Assembly (NCBI GenBank): GCA_902462475.1
Contig: CABQCB010000001.1
Coordinates: 1 to 29,407 of the forward strand
Direction: 5' to 3'
Source: an uncultured Oscillibacter sp.
GTDB lineage: Bacteria; Bacillota_A; Clostridia; Oscillospirales; Oscillospiraceae
DNA: 29,407 nucleotides
The position numbers and the translations under genes were made by a program. The notes under the pieces are model-generated. The model was given only the letters and a program-made list of their open reading frames with translations, searched no databases and was not told the origin of the DNA. Positions 22,980 through 29,407 of this stretch are shown here, one piece after another. Positions within the stretch are counted from its first letter, which is position 1, and each line of letters starts with the position of its first letter.

Positions 22980-24728
22980 ATGGCCAATACGTCCGGCGCG
23001 GGCGGGAAGAGCGCCGCCCGTCTGAAAAAGCGCAATGAGACGAAAATGATCCTGCGCCAGCCTGTTTTGCTGTTTGCCGTCCTGGCCAGCATCGCCCTGC
23101 TGGTGCTGTTCGTGATCTATCCTTTGGGGAAGGTGCTGCTGTTCAGCCTGACGGATGAAGCGGGCAATTTCTCGCTTTCTCCCTTGCTGTCCCTGTTCTC
23201 CACGCCCCGGTATCTGGCCACTTTCGGCCGGACCATGCTCCTTGGCGTGGTGGTGGCGGTGATCGCCACGTTCATCGGCTACATCTTCGCCTTCACCATC
23301 ACCCGCACCAACGTGCCCTGCAAGGGCTTTCTCAAGACCATCGCCACGCTGCCCATATTGTCCCCGCCCTTTATTTTGTCGCTGTCCATCATTTTCCTCT
23401 TCGGCAAGCAGGGCCTCATCACCAACTCCCTGCTGCACATCACGGACAACGACGTCTACGGCATGGGGAGCCTGGTGGTGGTGCAGGTCATCAGCTTTTT
23501 CCCCATCGCCTACATGACCCTCTCCGGCATCCTCTCGTCCATTGACGCCTCCGTGGAGGACGCCGCGTGCAACATGGGCGCCAGCCGCTGGCACACGTTC
23601 TGGACGGTGACGTTCCCGCTGTCTCTGCCGGGCATCATCTCCGGCTGTCTGCTGGTGTTCATCCAGTCTTTGGAGGACTTTTCCAACCCCGCCACCATCG
23701 GCGGCGATTTCACCACCCTCTCCGTGGAGGTCTACCAGATCATCAACGGCACCTACGACATGCGCAAGGGCTCCGTGCTGGCTCTTTTGATGCTGGCCCC
23801 GGCTATGGTGGCGTTCCTTTTAAATAAGTATTGGGTCAACAAAAAGAGCTTCGTCACCGTCACCGGCAAGCCCACCCAGGCCCGTAAGATGATGGACGAG
23901 CCCCACATCAAGTGGCCATTGTTCACCTTCTGCATGCTGGTGGCTGCCGTCATCATCCTGTTCTACGGCACGGTGGTGTTCGGCTCCTTCGTCCAGACCT
24001 GGGGCTATAACTATACCCTCACCCTCAGCCAGTACCAAAAAGCCCTGGAGCAGGGCTGGGACAGCCTGCGCAACTCCATGGTCCTGGGCCTGGTGGCAGC
24101 CCTTCTGGGCGGCCTTCTGGGTATGGTCATCGCCTATATCACGGCCAAGCGCAACTACTACGGCAAGCGGTTCATTGAAGTGTCCTCTGTTTTGATGTTC
24201 GCCGTCCCCGGCACCGTGCTGGGCATCGCCTACATCCTGGCCTTCAACACCGGCTTTTTGGTGCTCACCGGCACTGCCGCCATTTTGGTGATCGTGTTCG
24301 TGTTCCGCAACATGCCGGTGGCCATCGAGTCCGGTACCACCACCTTGCTCCAGATCGACAACTCCATTGAAGAGGCGTCCACCATCCTGGGCGCCGGCAG
24401 CGGCTATTCCTTCCGCCGCATCACGCTGCCCATGCTGCGCAACGCCTTCTTCTCCGGCATTGTCTATTCGTTCGTCAAGGCCATCACTGCCGTCAGCGCG
24501 GTCATTTTCCTGGTCTCGCCCAGGTGGAACCTGGTCACCAGCAAGATCTATACGCTCTTCGACCAGGCCAAATACTCTCAGGCGGCGGCCTTTGTCACCA
24601 TGATGGTGGTCATCCTGCTGGTGTTCATCGGCATTTTCAACGGCCTGATCAACCTGCTGCTCTCGCCCCGGTCACGCCTTCCCAAGGGAGCCGGCGGGAA
24701 CACTGAGAAAACGGAGGGTACAACATGA
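22980..24728 (+). CDS. ABC transporter permease with two fused permease domains, FbpB/AfuB-like
   Basis: A 582-residue membrane protein holding two binding-protein-dependent permease domains in tandem, so a single chain forms the whole channel. Each half carries the EAA-type loop that meets the ATPase: DASVEDAACNMGASRWHTF (about 183-201) and DNSIEEASTILGAGSGYSF (about 460-478). The length matches fused FbpB-type permeases (about 500-580). GGAGGAACCC precedes the ATG at 22980. The stop overlaps the ATPase start by four bases (ATGA), giving translational coupling. Confidence 0.93.
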   Translation: MANTSGAGGKSAARLKKRNETKMILRQPVLLFAVLASIALLVLFVIYPLGKVLLFSLTDEAGNFSLSPLLSLFSTPRYLATFGRTMLLGVVVAVIATFIGYIFAFTITRTNVPCKGFLKTIATLPILSPPFILSLSIIFLFGKQGLITNSLLHITDNDVYGMGSLVVVQVISFFPIAYMTLSGILSSIDASVEDAACNMGASRWHTFWTVTFPLSLPGIISGCLLVFIQSLEDFSNPATIGGDFTTLSVEVYQIINGTYDMRKGSVLALLMLAPAMVAFLLNKYWVNKKSFVTVTGKPTQARKMMDEPHIKWPLFTFCMLVAAVIILFYGTVVFGSFVQTWGYNYTLTLSQYQKALEQGWDSLRNSMVLGLVAALLGGLLGMVIAYITAKRNYYGKRFIEVSSVLMFAVPGTVLGIAYILAFNTGFLVLTGTAAILVIVFVFRNMPVAIESGTTTLLQIDNSIEEASTILGAGSGYSFRRITLPMLRNAFFSGIVYSFVKAITAVSAVIFLVSPRWNLVTSKIYTLFDQAKYSQAAAFVTMMVVILLVFIGIFNGLINLLLSPRSRLPKGAGGNTEKTEGTT

Positions 24729-25840
24729 GCAATCAAACCACGGAGCGCCTGGGCAAAAAGAGCTCCAGCGTGATTTTGAAAGATGTGACGAAAATCTTCC
24801 AGCAGCCGGATACCGGCAAGGATTTCGTGGCGGTGGACCATATCAATCTCCACATCCAGGACGGAGAGATGGTGACGCTGCTGGGCCCCTCCGGCTGCGG
24901 CAAGACCACCACGCTGCGCATGATCTCCGGCTTTGAGTACCCCACCAGCGGCAGCGTGATGATCGGCGACCGGGACGTGGCCAAGGTGCCGCCCAACAAG
25001 CGGGGCATCTCCATGGTGTTCCAGAGCTATGCCCTCTTCCCCCATCTGAACATCTGGGAGAACATTGCCTACGGATTGAAAGTGGCCAAGGTGTCCCAGA
25101 GCGAGCTGGTGGAGCGGACCAACGCGGTGGTGGAGATGATGCAGCTCAAGGGCTTTGAGCGCCGCTTCCCCAATCAGCTCTCCGGCGGCCAGCAGCAGCG
25201 TGTGGCTCTGGCCCGCGCGGTGGTCATCGAGCCCAGCGTGCTGCTGTTCGACGAGCCCCTTTCCAACCTGGACGCCAAGCTCCGGGAGAGCATGCGCGAT
25301 GAGCTGCGTGCCCTCCAGAAGCGCCTGGGCATCACGTCGCTGTACGTCACCCACGACCAGTCGGAGGCCATGGCCATCTCCGACCGGGTGGTCATCATGA
25401 AAGACGGCGTCATCTGCCAGGAGGGCTCCCCCACGGAGATCTACGAGCAGCCTGCCAGCCGCTTTGTGGCCAACTTCATCGGCAAGGCCAACTTCATCGA
25501 GGGCACCTTCCGCGGCATGGACGGCACGTCCGCCCTAGTGGAGGTGGGCGGCAAGACCATCGCCATCCCCGCGCCCGGCAAGATGGCAGACGTGCAGAAG
25601 GACGGCCCCTGCTGCCTGACGGTGCGGCCTGAGTCCATCCAGCTCTCCGCCCAGGAAGGGCAGCTGCCCGGACGGGTGTCCCGGGCCACGTACTACGGCG
25701 CCAAGGTGGAGTACGAGGTCATGCTGGGCGAGCACCCCATCATCGTGGAGGTCTACAATCCTCAGCTGACAGAGCGCTTCGCCGAGGGCGACGAGGTGTA
25801 CATGACCCTCATCAACCGCTGCGTGCGGGTCCTGCGGTAA
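24725..25840 (+). CDS. ABC transporter ATP-binding protein with TOBE domain, FbpC/AfuC-like
   Basis: A 371-residue ATPase that powers the two-domain permease. Walker A is GPSGCGKTT (54-62), the signature LSGGQQQR (152-159), Walker B LLFDEPLSNLD (173-183), and the switch histidine lies in VTHDQSEAM. A TOBE-type domain occupies about residues 285-365. This is the MalK/PotA/FbpC class. The ATG overlaps the permease stop by four bases. It ends the operon and is followed by a strong terminator, so LacI, EEP hydrolase, binding protein, permease and ATPase make a complete unit. Confidence 0.94.
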   Translation: MSNQTTERLGKKSSSVILKDVTKIFQQPDTGKDFVAVDHINLHIQDGEMVTLLGPSGCGKTTTLRMISGFEYPTSGSVMIGDRDVAKVPPNKRGISMVFQSYALFPHLNIWENIAYGLKVAKVSQSELVERTNAVVEMMQLKGFERRFPNQLSGGQQQRVALARAVVIEPSVLLFDEPLSNLDAKLRESMRDELRALQKRLGITSLYVTHDQSEAMAISDRVVIMKDGVICQEGSPTEIYEQPASRFVANFIGKANFIEGTFRGMDGTSALVEVGGKTIAIPAPGKMADVQKDGPCCLTVRPESIQLSAQEGQLPGRVSRATYYGAKVEYEVMLGEHPIIVEVYNPQLTERFAEGDEVYMTLINRCVRVLR

Positions 25841-25856
25841 AAGTGACAAAGCAATC

Positions 25857-25896
25857 CCCCCGGTCTGCCTTGCGGCGGACCGGGGGTGATTTTTTT
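25857..25896 (+). terminator. Intrinsic terminator of the LacI/EEP/Afu-type operon
   Basis: A 13-bp stem (25857-25869 with 25874-25886, one G-U pair) with a TTGC loop is followed three bases later by seven T residues (25890-25896). Confidence 0.9.
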
Positions 25897-25948
25897 GGCT
25901 GGAAGCAAGAAGAGGTACAAAAATTTATAGTCGTTTCGCACAATAAAA

Positions 25949-25976
25949 TTGAATAATTTTATGCAAAAATGATATT
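25949..25976 (+). promoter_or_regulatory. Possible promoter upstream of the ribose-type importer
   Basis: TTGAAT (25949-25954) and GATATT (25971-25976) are separated by 16 bases in an AT-rich stretch. The match is moderate and a start closer to the gene is possible. Confidence 0.35.
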
Positions 25977-25996
25977 TTTGTGAAATTCCCAAAAAT
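25964..25996. promoter_or_regulatory. Three CAAAAAT/ATTTTTG half-sites
   Basis: CAAAAAT (25964-25970), ATTTTTG (25974-25980) and CAAAAAT (25990-25996) alternate in orientation. The first two form a perfect 7-base inverted repeat around GAT. They overlap the candidate -10 box, so they may be a regulator site. Confidence 0.4.
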
Positions 25997-26010
25997 CCTC
26001 CCCCGTCATG

Positions 26011-26030
26011 TGAAAAACGGACGTTTCGCA
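26011..26030. promoter_or_regulatory. LacI-type operator candidate upstream of the ribose-type importer
   Basis: TGAAAAACGGACGTTTCGCA has perfect AAACG/CGTTT arms around GA and outer TG/CA ends. CGTTTCGCA also occurs at 25932-25940. It lies 59 bases before the ATPase gene and may bind one of the LacI proteins in the window. Confidence 0.4.
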
Positions 26031-26088
26031 ATGAGGACGCATTTGATAAAGTAATCACAAAAGGAATGTGTGAGGGGAGGAGAACGGC

Positions 26089-27582
26089 ATGGAATATGTA
26101 CTGGAAATGAAAGATATCAGTAAAACCTTCCCGGGTGTCAAGGCGCTGGATCATGTTCAGCTGCAGGTGCGGCCGGGAGAGGTCCATGCATTGATGGGCG
26201 AAAACGGCGCAGGCAAATCGACCCTGATGAAGATCCTGATGGGCATTTACACCAAGGATCCCGGCGGCGAGATCCTGTTTGACGGCAAGCCCTACAACGC
26301 CGCCAATCCCAAGGAGGCTATGGATACGGGCGTGGCCATGATCCACCAGGAGCTCAATCCCATCCTGGACATGACCGTGTATGAAAACATCTTCGTGGGC
26401 CGGGAACTGCGGAAAAACGGCCTGGTGGACAAAAAGGCCGAGCTGGAGCAGGCCCAGAAGCTCATTGAAGAGTGCGGGCTCCACGTCTCTCCCAAGGAGA
26501 CGCTGCGCAACCTGACTGTGGCCCAGTGCCAGCTCATCGAGATCATCAAGGCCATCTCCGTCAACGCCAAGGTCATCGTCATGGACGAGCCCACCGCCGC
26601 CATCACCGAGCGGGAGGTGGAGCTGCTGTTCGAGCATATCCGCCGCCTGAAGGAAAAGGGCGTGGCCATCATCTACATCTCTCACCGCATGGCGGAGATC
26701 TTCTCCATCTGCGACCGGGTGAGCGTCTACCGGGACGGCCAGTACATCGGCACGGGCACCACGCAGGAGCTGGATGAAAACCAGCTCATCAAGATGATGG
26801 TGGGCCGGGAGATCACCGACGTGTATCCCAAGCTGGAAGCGGACATCGGCGAGGTGATCTTCGAGGCCAAGAACATCGTCCGGGCGGACAACAAGGTCAA
26901 GGGCGTGAGCCTTTCCGTGCGCCGGGGTGAGATATTGGGCATCGGCGGATTGGTGGGCGCCGGCCGCAGTGAGCTGGTGGAGGGCATTTTCGGCATGCAC
27001 GCCCTCTCCCAGGGCGAGATCTTCGTCAAGGGCAAAAAGGTGAAGGTCTCCGCGCCCCAGGACATCATCCGCGAGGGCGTGGCCCTTATCACGGAGGACC
27101 GGAAGGTGACGGGGCTGAACCTCAGCGGCACCGTCAACGACAACATCGCCATGGTGGCCATCAAAAAGCTTTTGACCAACGGCCTCTATGACAAGGGCAA
27201 GGCCCGCAAGGCCTCCCAGGCGTACATCGAAAAACTGAACATCAAGACCCCTTCCGGTGATCAGATCGTGGGCAACCTCTCCGGCGGCAACCAGCAGAAG
27301 GTCGTCATCGCCAAGTGGCTTTTGAACGAGCCCGACGTCATCATCCTGGACGAGCCCACCCGCGGCATCGACGTGGGCGCCAAGCGGGATATCTACCTGC
27401 TGCTGGGCAACCTGGTGCGCCAGGGCAAGGCGGTCATCATGATCTCCTCGGAGATCCCGGAGCTGATGGGCATCTGCGACCGGATCATGGTCATGTGTGA
27501 GGGCAACTATTCCGGCGAGGTCAAGCGGGAGGAATTCTCCCAGGAGCGCATCATGACGCTGGCCTCCGCCATCAAGGTGTAA
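26089..27582 (+). CDS. Sugar ABC transporter ATP-binding protein, RbsA/MglA type
   Basis: A 497-residue protein with two ATPase domains, energising a ribose/galactose-class (CUT2) importer. Domain 1 has Walker A GENGAGKST (38-46), a variant signature LTVAQCQ (142-148) and Walker B VIVMDEPTA (162-170). Domain 2 has the degenerate P-loop GLVGAGRSEL (287-296) normal for this family, signature LSGGNQQK (397-404) and VIILDEPTRGID (417-428). The length is standard (about 495-510). GAGGGGAGGAG precedes the ATG. It is the first gene of its operon, with a 248-base upstream region that also holds the previous operon's terminator. The exact sugar cannot be told from the ATPase. Confidence 0.94.
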   Translation: MEYVLEMKDISKTFPGVKALDHVQLQVRPGEVHALMGENGAGKSTLMKILMGIYTKDPGGEILFDGKPYNAANPKEAMDTGVAMIHQELNPILDMTVYENIFVGRELRKNGLVDKKAELEQAQKLIEECGLHVSPKETLRNLTVAQCQLIEIIKAISVNAKVIVMDEPTAAITEREVELLFEHIRRLKEKGVAIIYISHRMAEIFSICDRVSVYRDGQYIGTGTTQELDENQLIKMMVGREITDVYPKLEADIGEVIFEAKNIVRADNKVKGVSLSVRRGEILGIGGLVGAGRSELVEGIFGMHALSQGEIFVKGKKVKVSAPQDIIREGVALITEDRKVTGLNLSGTVNDNIAMVAIKKLLTNGLYDKGKARKASQAYIEKLNIKTPSGDQIVGNLSGGNQQKVVIAKWLLNEPDVIILDEPTRGIDVGAKRDIYLLLGNLVRQGKAVIMISSEIPELMGICDRIMVMCEGNYSGEVKREEFSQERIMTLASAIKV

Positions 27583-27596
27583 AGGAAGGGGAAACC

Positions 27597-28544
27597 ATGA
27601 AAGATTCGAGACGTGCAAAAGCACTGGTCAGTGAGTACTTTATTTTCGTTATTTTCATCGCACTGGTGATCGTGCTGACCTGCCTGAAGCCCAGCTTCAT
27701 CCAGCCCAGCAACCTGGTCAACATCCTCAAGCAGGCCTCCATCAACGGCATCCTGGCCTTCGGCATGATGTTCGTCATCATCGCCGGCGGATTCGATATG
27801 TCCGTGGGCTCCACCGTGGCCTTCACCGGCATCCTGGCCGCCATGCTGGGCCAGGGACAGTATCCCATCATCGTGCCTCTGGTGGTGGCCATGCTGGGCG
27901 GCCTGGCCGTGGGCATCGTCAACGGCGTGGGCATTGCCGTGGGCAACCTGCCGCCGTTCATCATGACTCTGGGCACCATGACCGCCGTGCGCGGCCTGGC
28001 ACTGCTCATTTCCAACGGCAAGCCGGTCATCGGCATCAGTGAGACCTATAAGGCCGTGGCCGCCTCTTCCATCTTCGGCATCCCCATGCTGGCGGTATTT
28101 TTGGTGGTCATCATCGTCATCTGCTCGTTCGTGCTGTCCAAGACCGTCTACGGCCGCCGGGTCTATGCCTGCGGCGGCAACCTGCTGGCGGCCAAGGTCT
28201 CCGGCATCAACACCACCATGATCCGCATCTCCACTTTCGCCATCGCCGGCCTCCTGGCGGGCCTGAGCGGCTTTTTGATGACCTCCCGCGTCACCATCGG
28301 CCAGCCCACCGCCGCTGAGAGCTACGAGATGGACGCCATCACCGCCTGCGTGGTGGGCGGCGTGTCCATGTCCGGCGGCGTGGGCAAGCCCTGGGGCGTG
28401 GTGATCGGCTGCCTGCTCATCACCGTCATTGCCAACGGCCTGGATATCATGGGTGTCTCTTCCCACTGGCAGAAGATCGTCAAGGGCGCCATCATCGTGC
28501 TGGCGGTGCTCATCGACGTCAAGGGCAAGAGCAAGAAGAATTGA
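27597..28544 (+). CDS. Sugar ABC transporter permease, RbsC type
   Basis: A 315-residue membrane protein, the channel of the CUT2 importer, probably acting as a homodimer. It shows the family motifs GILAFGMMFVIIAGGFDMSVGS (spread over about 51-72), a GNLPPFIMTLGTM segment near 116-128 and YACGGNLLAAKVSGIN (about 190-205), the loop that contacts the ATPase. AAGGAAGGGG precedes the ATG, 14 bases after the ATPase stop. The length is normal (about 310-330). Confidence 0.94.
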   Translation: MKDSRRAKALVSEYFIFVIFIALVIVLTCLKPSFIQPSNLVNILKQASINGILAFGMMFVIIAGGFDMSVGSTVAFTGILAAMLGQGQYPIIVPLVVAMLGGLAVGIVNGVGIAVGNLPPFIMTLGTMTAVRGLALLISNGKPVIGISETYKAVAASSIFGIPMLAVFLVVIIVICSFVLSKTVYGRRVYACGGNLLAAKVSGINTTMIRISTFAIAGLLAGLSGFLMTSRVTIGQPTAAESYEMDAITACVVGGVSMSGGVGKPWGVVIGCLLITVIANGLDIMGVSSHWQKIVKGAIIVLAVLIDVKGKSKKN

Positions 28545-28560
28545 TCGGTGTCAAGAGAAT

Positions 28561-28576
28561 GGGCGCATGTTCGCCC
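28561..28576 (+). other. Small hairpin between permease and binding-protein genes
   Basis: GGGCG (28561-28565) and CGCCC (28572-28576) close a 6-base loop in the 67-base gap. It is short and may only aid mRNA processing. Confidence 0.35.
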
Positions 28577-28611
28577 GGCTCTTACATATAAGTTTTTGAG
28601 GAGGAAAGATC

Positions 28612-29407
28612 ATGAACAAGAAGAAGTTTCTGGCACTGCTGCTGACCGGCGTCATGGCGCTGGCTGCCCTGACCGGCTGCGGCAGCACGGAGGAGACCCC
28701 CGCTGAGGGCTCCGGCGAAGAGGCCCCCGCTGAGGGCGGCGCTTACAAGATCGCCCTGATCCAGCAGCATCAGACCAACGCCTTCCAGATCGCCGTCACC
28801 GAGGGCGCGCAGGCCAAGGCCGACGAGCTGGGTGTGGAGCTGAGCATCCTCAGCGCCGACCAGGACGCCGCCAAGCAGATCAGCCAGATCGAGCAGTGCG
28901 TGTCCGAGGGCTATGACGCCATTTTGTTCGAGCCCGTGGATCCCGATGGCCTGCGTGACGCCGCCAAGGCTGCCGCCGACGCCGGCGTTGTGATGATCAA
29001 CGTGGTGTCCAGCTGCACCGACTGGGAGTCTGCCGGCATCTCCGCCGTGGCCTGCGGCGACAACGTCAAGGCTGGTGAGAACGAGATGCAGCACGTGGCC
29101 GACCTGCTGGAAGGCAAGGGCAACGTGGCCATCCTGACCGGTCCCTCTTCCACCACCGACTCTCTGGACCGTCTGGAGGGCTATCGCAACATCCTGGCCA
29201 ACTACCCCGAGATGACCGAAGTGGTCGCTCCCGCCGACTGCGAGTGGGATACCGCCAAGGCTCAGGCTACCGTGGAGAGCTGGCTGTCCGCCTATGACCT
29301 GGACGCCATCGTCTGCCAGAACGACGGAATGGCCGTGGGTGCCGGCAACGCTGCCGGTGCCAACAGCGGCATCGTCATCACCGGCCTGGACGGCACCCCC
29401 GACGGCT
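28612..29407 (+). CDS. Sugar-binding lipoprotein, RbsB-type (3' end outside window)
   Basis: The first 265 residues of a periplasmic-binding-protein type 1 lipoprotein; the frame is still open at the window end. The signal peptide ends in ALTGC, with the lipid-bearing Cys23, followed by a glutamate/proline-rich linker. The mature part starts YKIALIQQHQTNAFQIA, then has EQCVSEGYDAILFEPVDPDGL (around 94-114) and VAILTGPSSTTDSLDR, all typical of ribose/xylose/inositol-class binding proteins. GAGGAGG precedes the ATG. With the ATPase and permease it completes the importer. About 50-80 residues are probably missing, judging from the family's length. Confidence 0.93.
   Translation, partial: MNKKKFLALLLTGVMALAALTGCGSTEETPAEGSGEEAPAEGGAYKIALIQQHQTNAFQIAVTEGAQAKADELGVELSILSADQDAAKQISQIEQCVSEGYDAILFEPVDPDGLRDAAKAAADAGVVMINVVSSCTDWESAGISAVACGDNVKAGENEMQHVADLLEGKGNVAILTGPSSTTDSLDRLEGYRNILANYPEMTEVVAPADCEWDTAKAQATVESWLSAYDLDAIVCQNDGMAVGAGNAAGANSGIVITGLDGTPDG

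Noticed and set aside
1..29407. CRISPR arrays, tRNA or rRNA genes, insertion sequences, prophage or integrase genes
   Set aside because: I found no regularly spaced repeats, cloverleaf-like sequences, transposase motifs or phage proteins. All long stretches are filled by metabolic, transport and regulatory genes.

Overview
This window looks like chromosomal DNA from a GC-rich, low-oxygen gut Firmicute, most likely of the Oscillospiraceae group (Flavonifractor, Lawsonibacter and Dysosmobacter are the kind of relatives I have in mind). The grounds are strong AGGAGG-type ribosome binding sites, Gram-positive lipoprotein signals on every binding protein, an oxygen-sensitive Fe-S serine dehydratase-type enzyme, an ECF transporter, a CcpA-type cre sequence and high-GC codon use. 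The genus is inference. I see no rRNA, tRNA, CRISPR array, insertion sequence or phage gene.

Layout. (1) 1-1545, plus strand: the 3' end of a CehA/McbA-type metallohydrolase and an AGCS sodium/amino-acid symporter, closed by a bidirectional terminator. (2) 6671-1626, minus strand: an ECF transporter operon in the order S component, fused double ATPase, T component, PHP-domain phosphoesterase, RpiR-type regulator; its substrate is unknown. (3) 6896-7546, plus: a chloramphenicol-acetyltransferase family gene with its own promoter. (4) 8211-7639, minus, and 8505-16624, plus: an XRE-cupin regulator divergent from a nine-gene catabolic operon. That operon encodes a small DUF1904/tautomerase-like protein, a three-part TRAP transporter, the two subunits of an aconitase-X dehydratase, a fused Fe-S serine dehydratase-like enzyme, RidA and an EamA transporter. 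(5) 16866-18209, plus: a single gene joining a YceG-like domain to an HtrA/trypsin-type protease. (6) 19332-18310, minus, and 19664-25840, plus: two divergent LacI regulators. The plus-strand one leads into an EEP-family phosphodiesterase/phosphatase and an AfuABC/Fbp-type ABC importer, closed by a strong terminator. (7) 26089-29407, plus: a ribose-type sugar ABC importer (ATPase, permease, binding protein), with the last gene cut by the window end.

How they work together. Most of the window is uptake plus the first catabolic steps for small organic nutrients, each module with its own regulator. The most original module is the locus at 8505-16624. TRAP import, an AcnX dehydratase, a serine-dehydratase-like enzyme, an imine/enamine deaminase (RidA) and a tautomerase-like protein point to breakdown of a beta-hydroxy or cyclic hydroxy amino acid through enamine/imine intermediates. 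The reductase expected for a plain cis-3-hydroxyproline pathway is absent, so the substrate is open. Two other items deserve attention: the YceG-protease fusion, and the LacI-pair region where a shared 16-base operator and a perfect cre match sit beside clear promoters.
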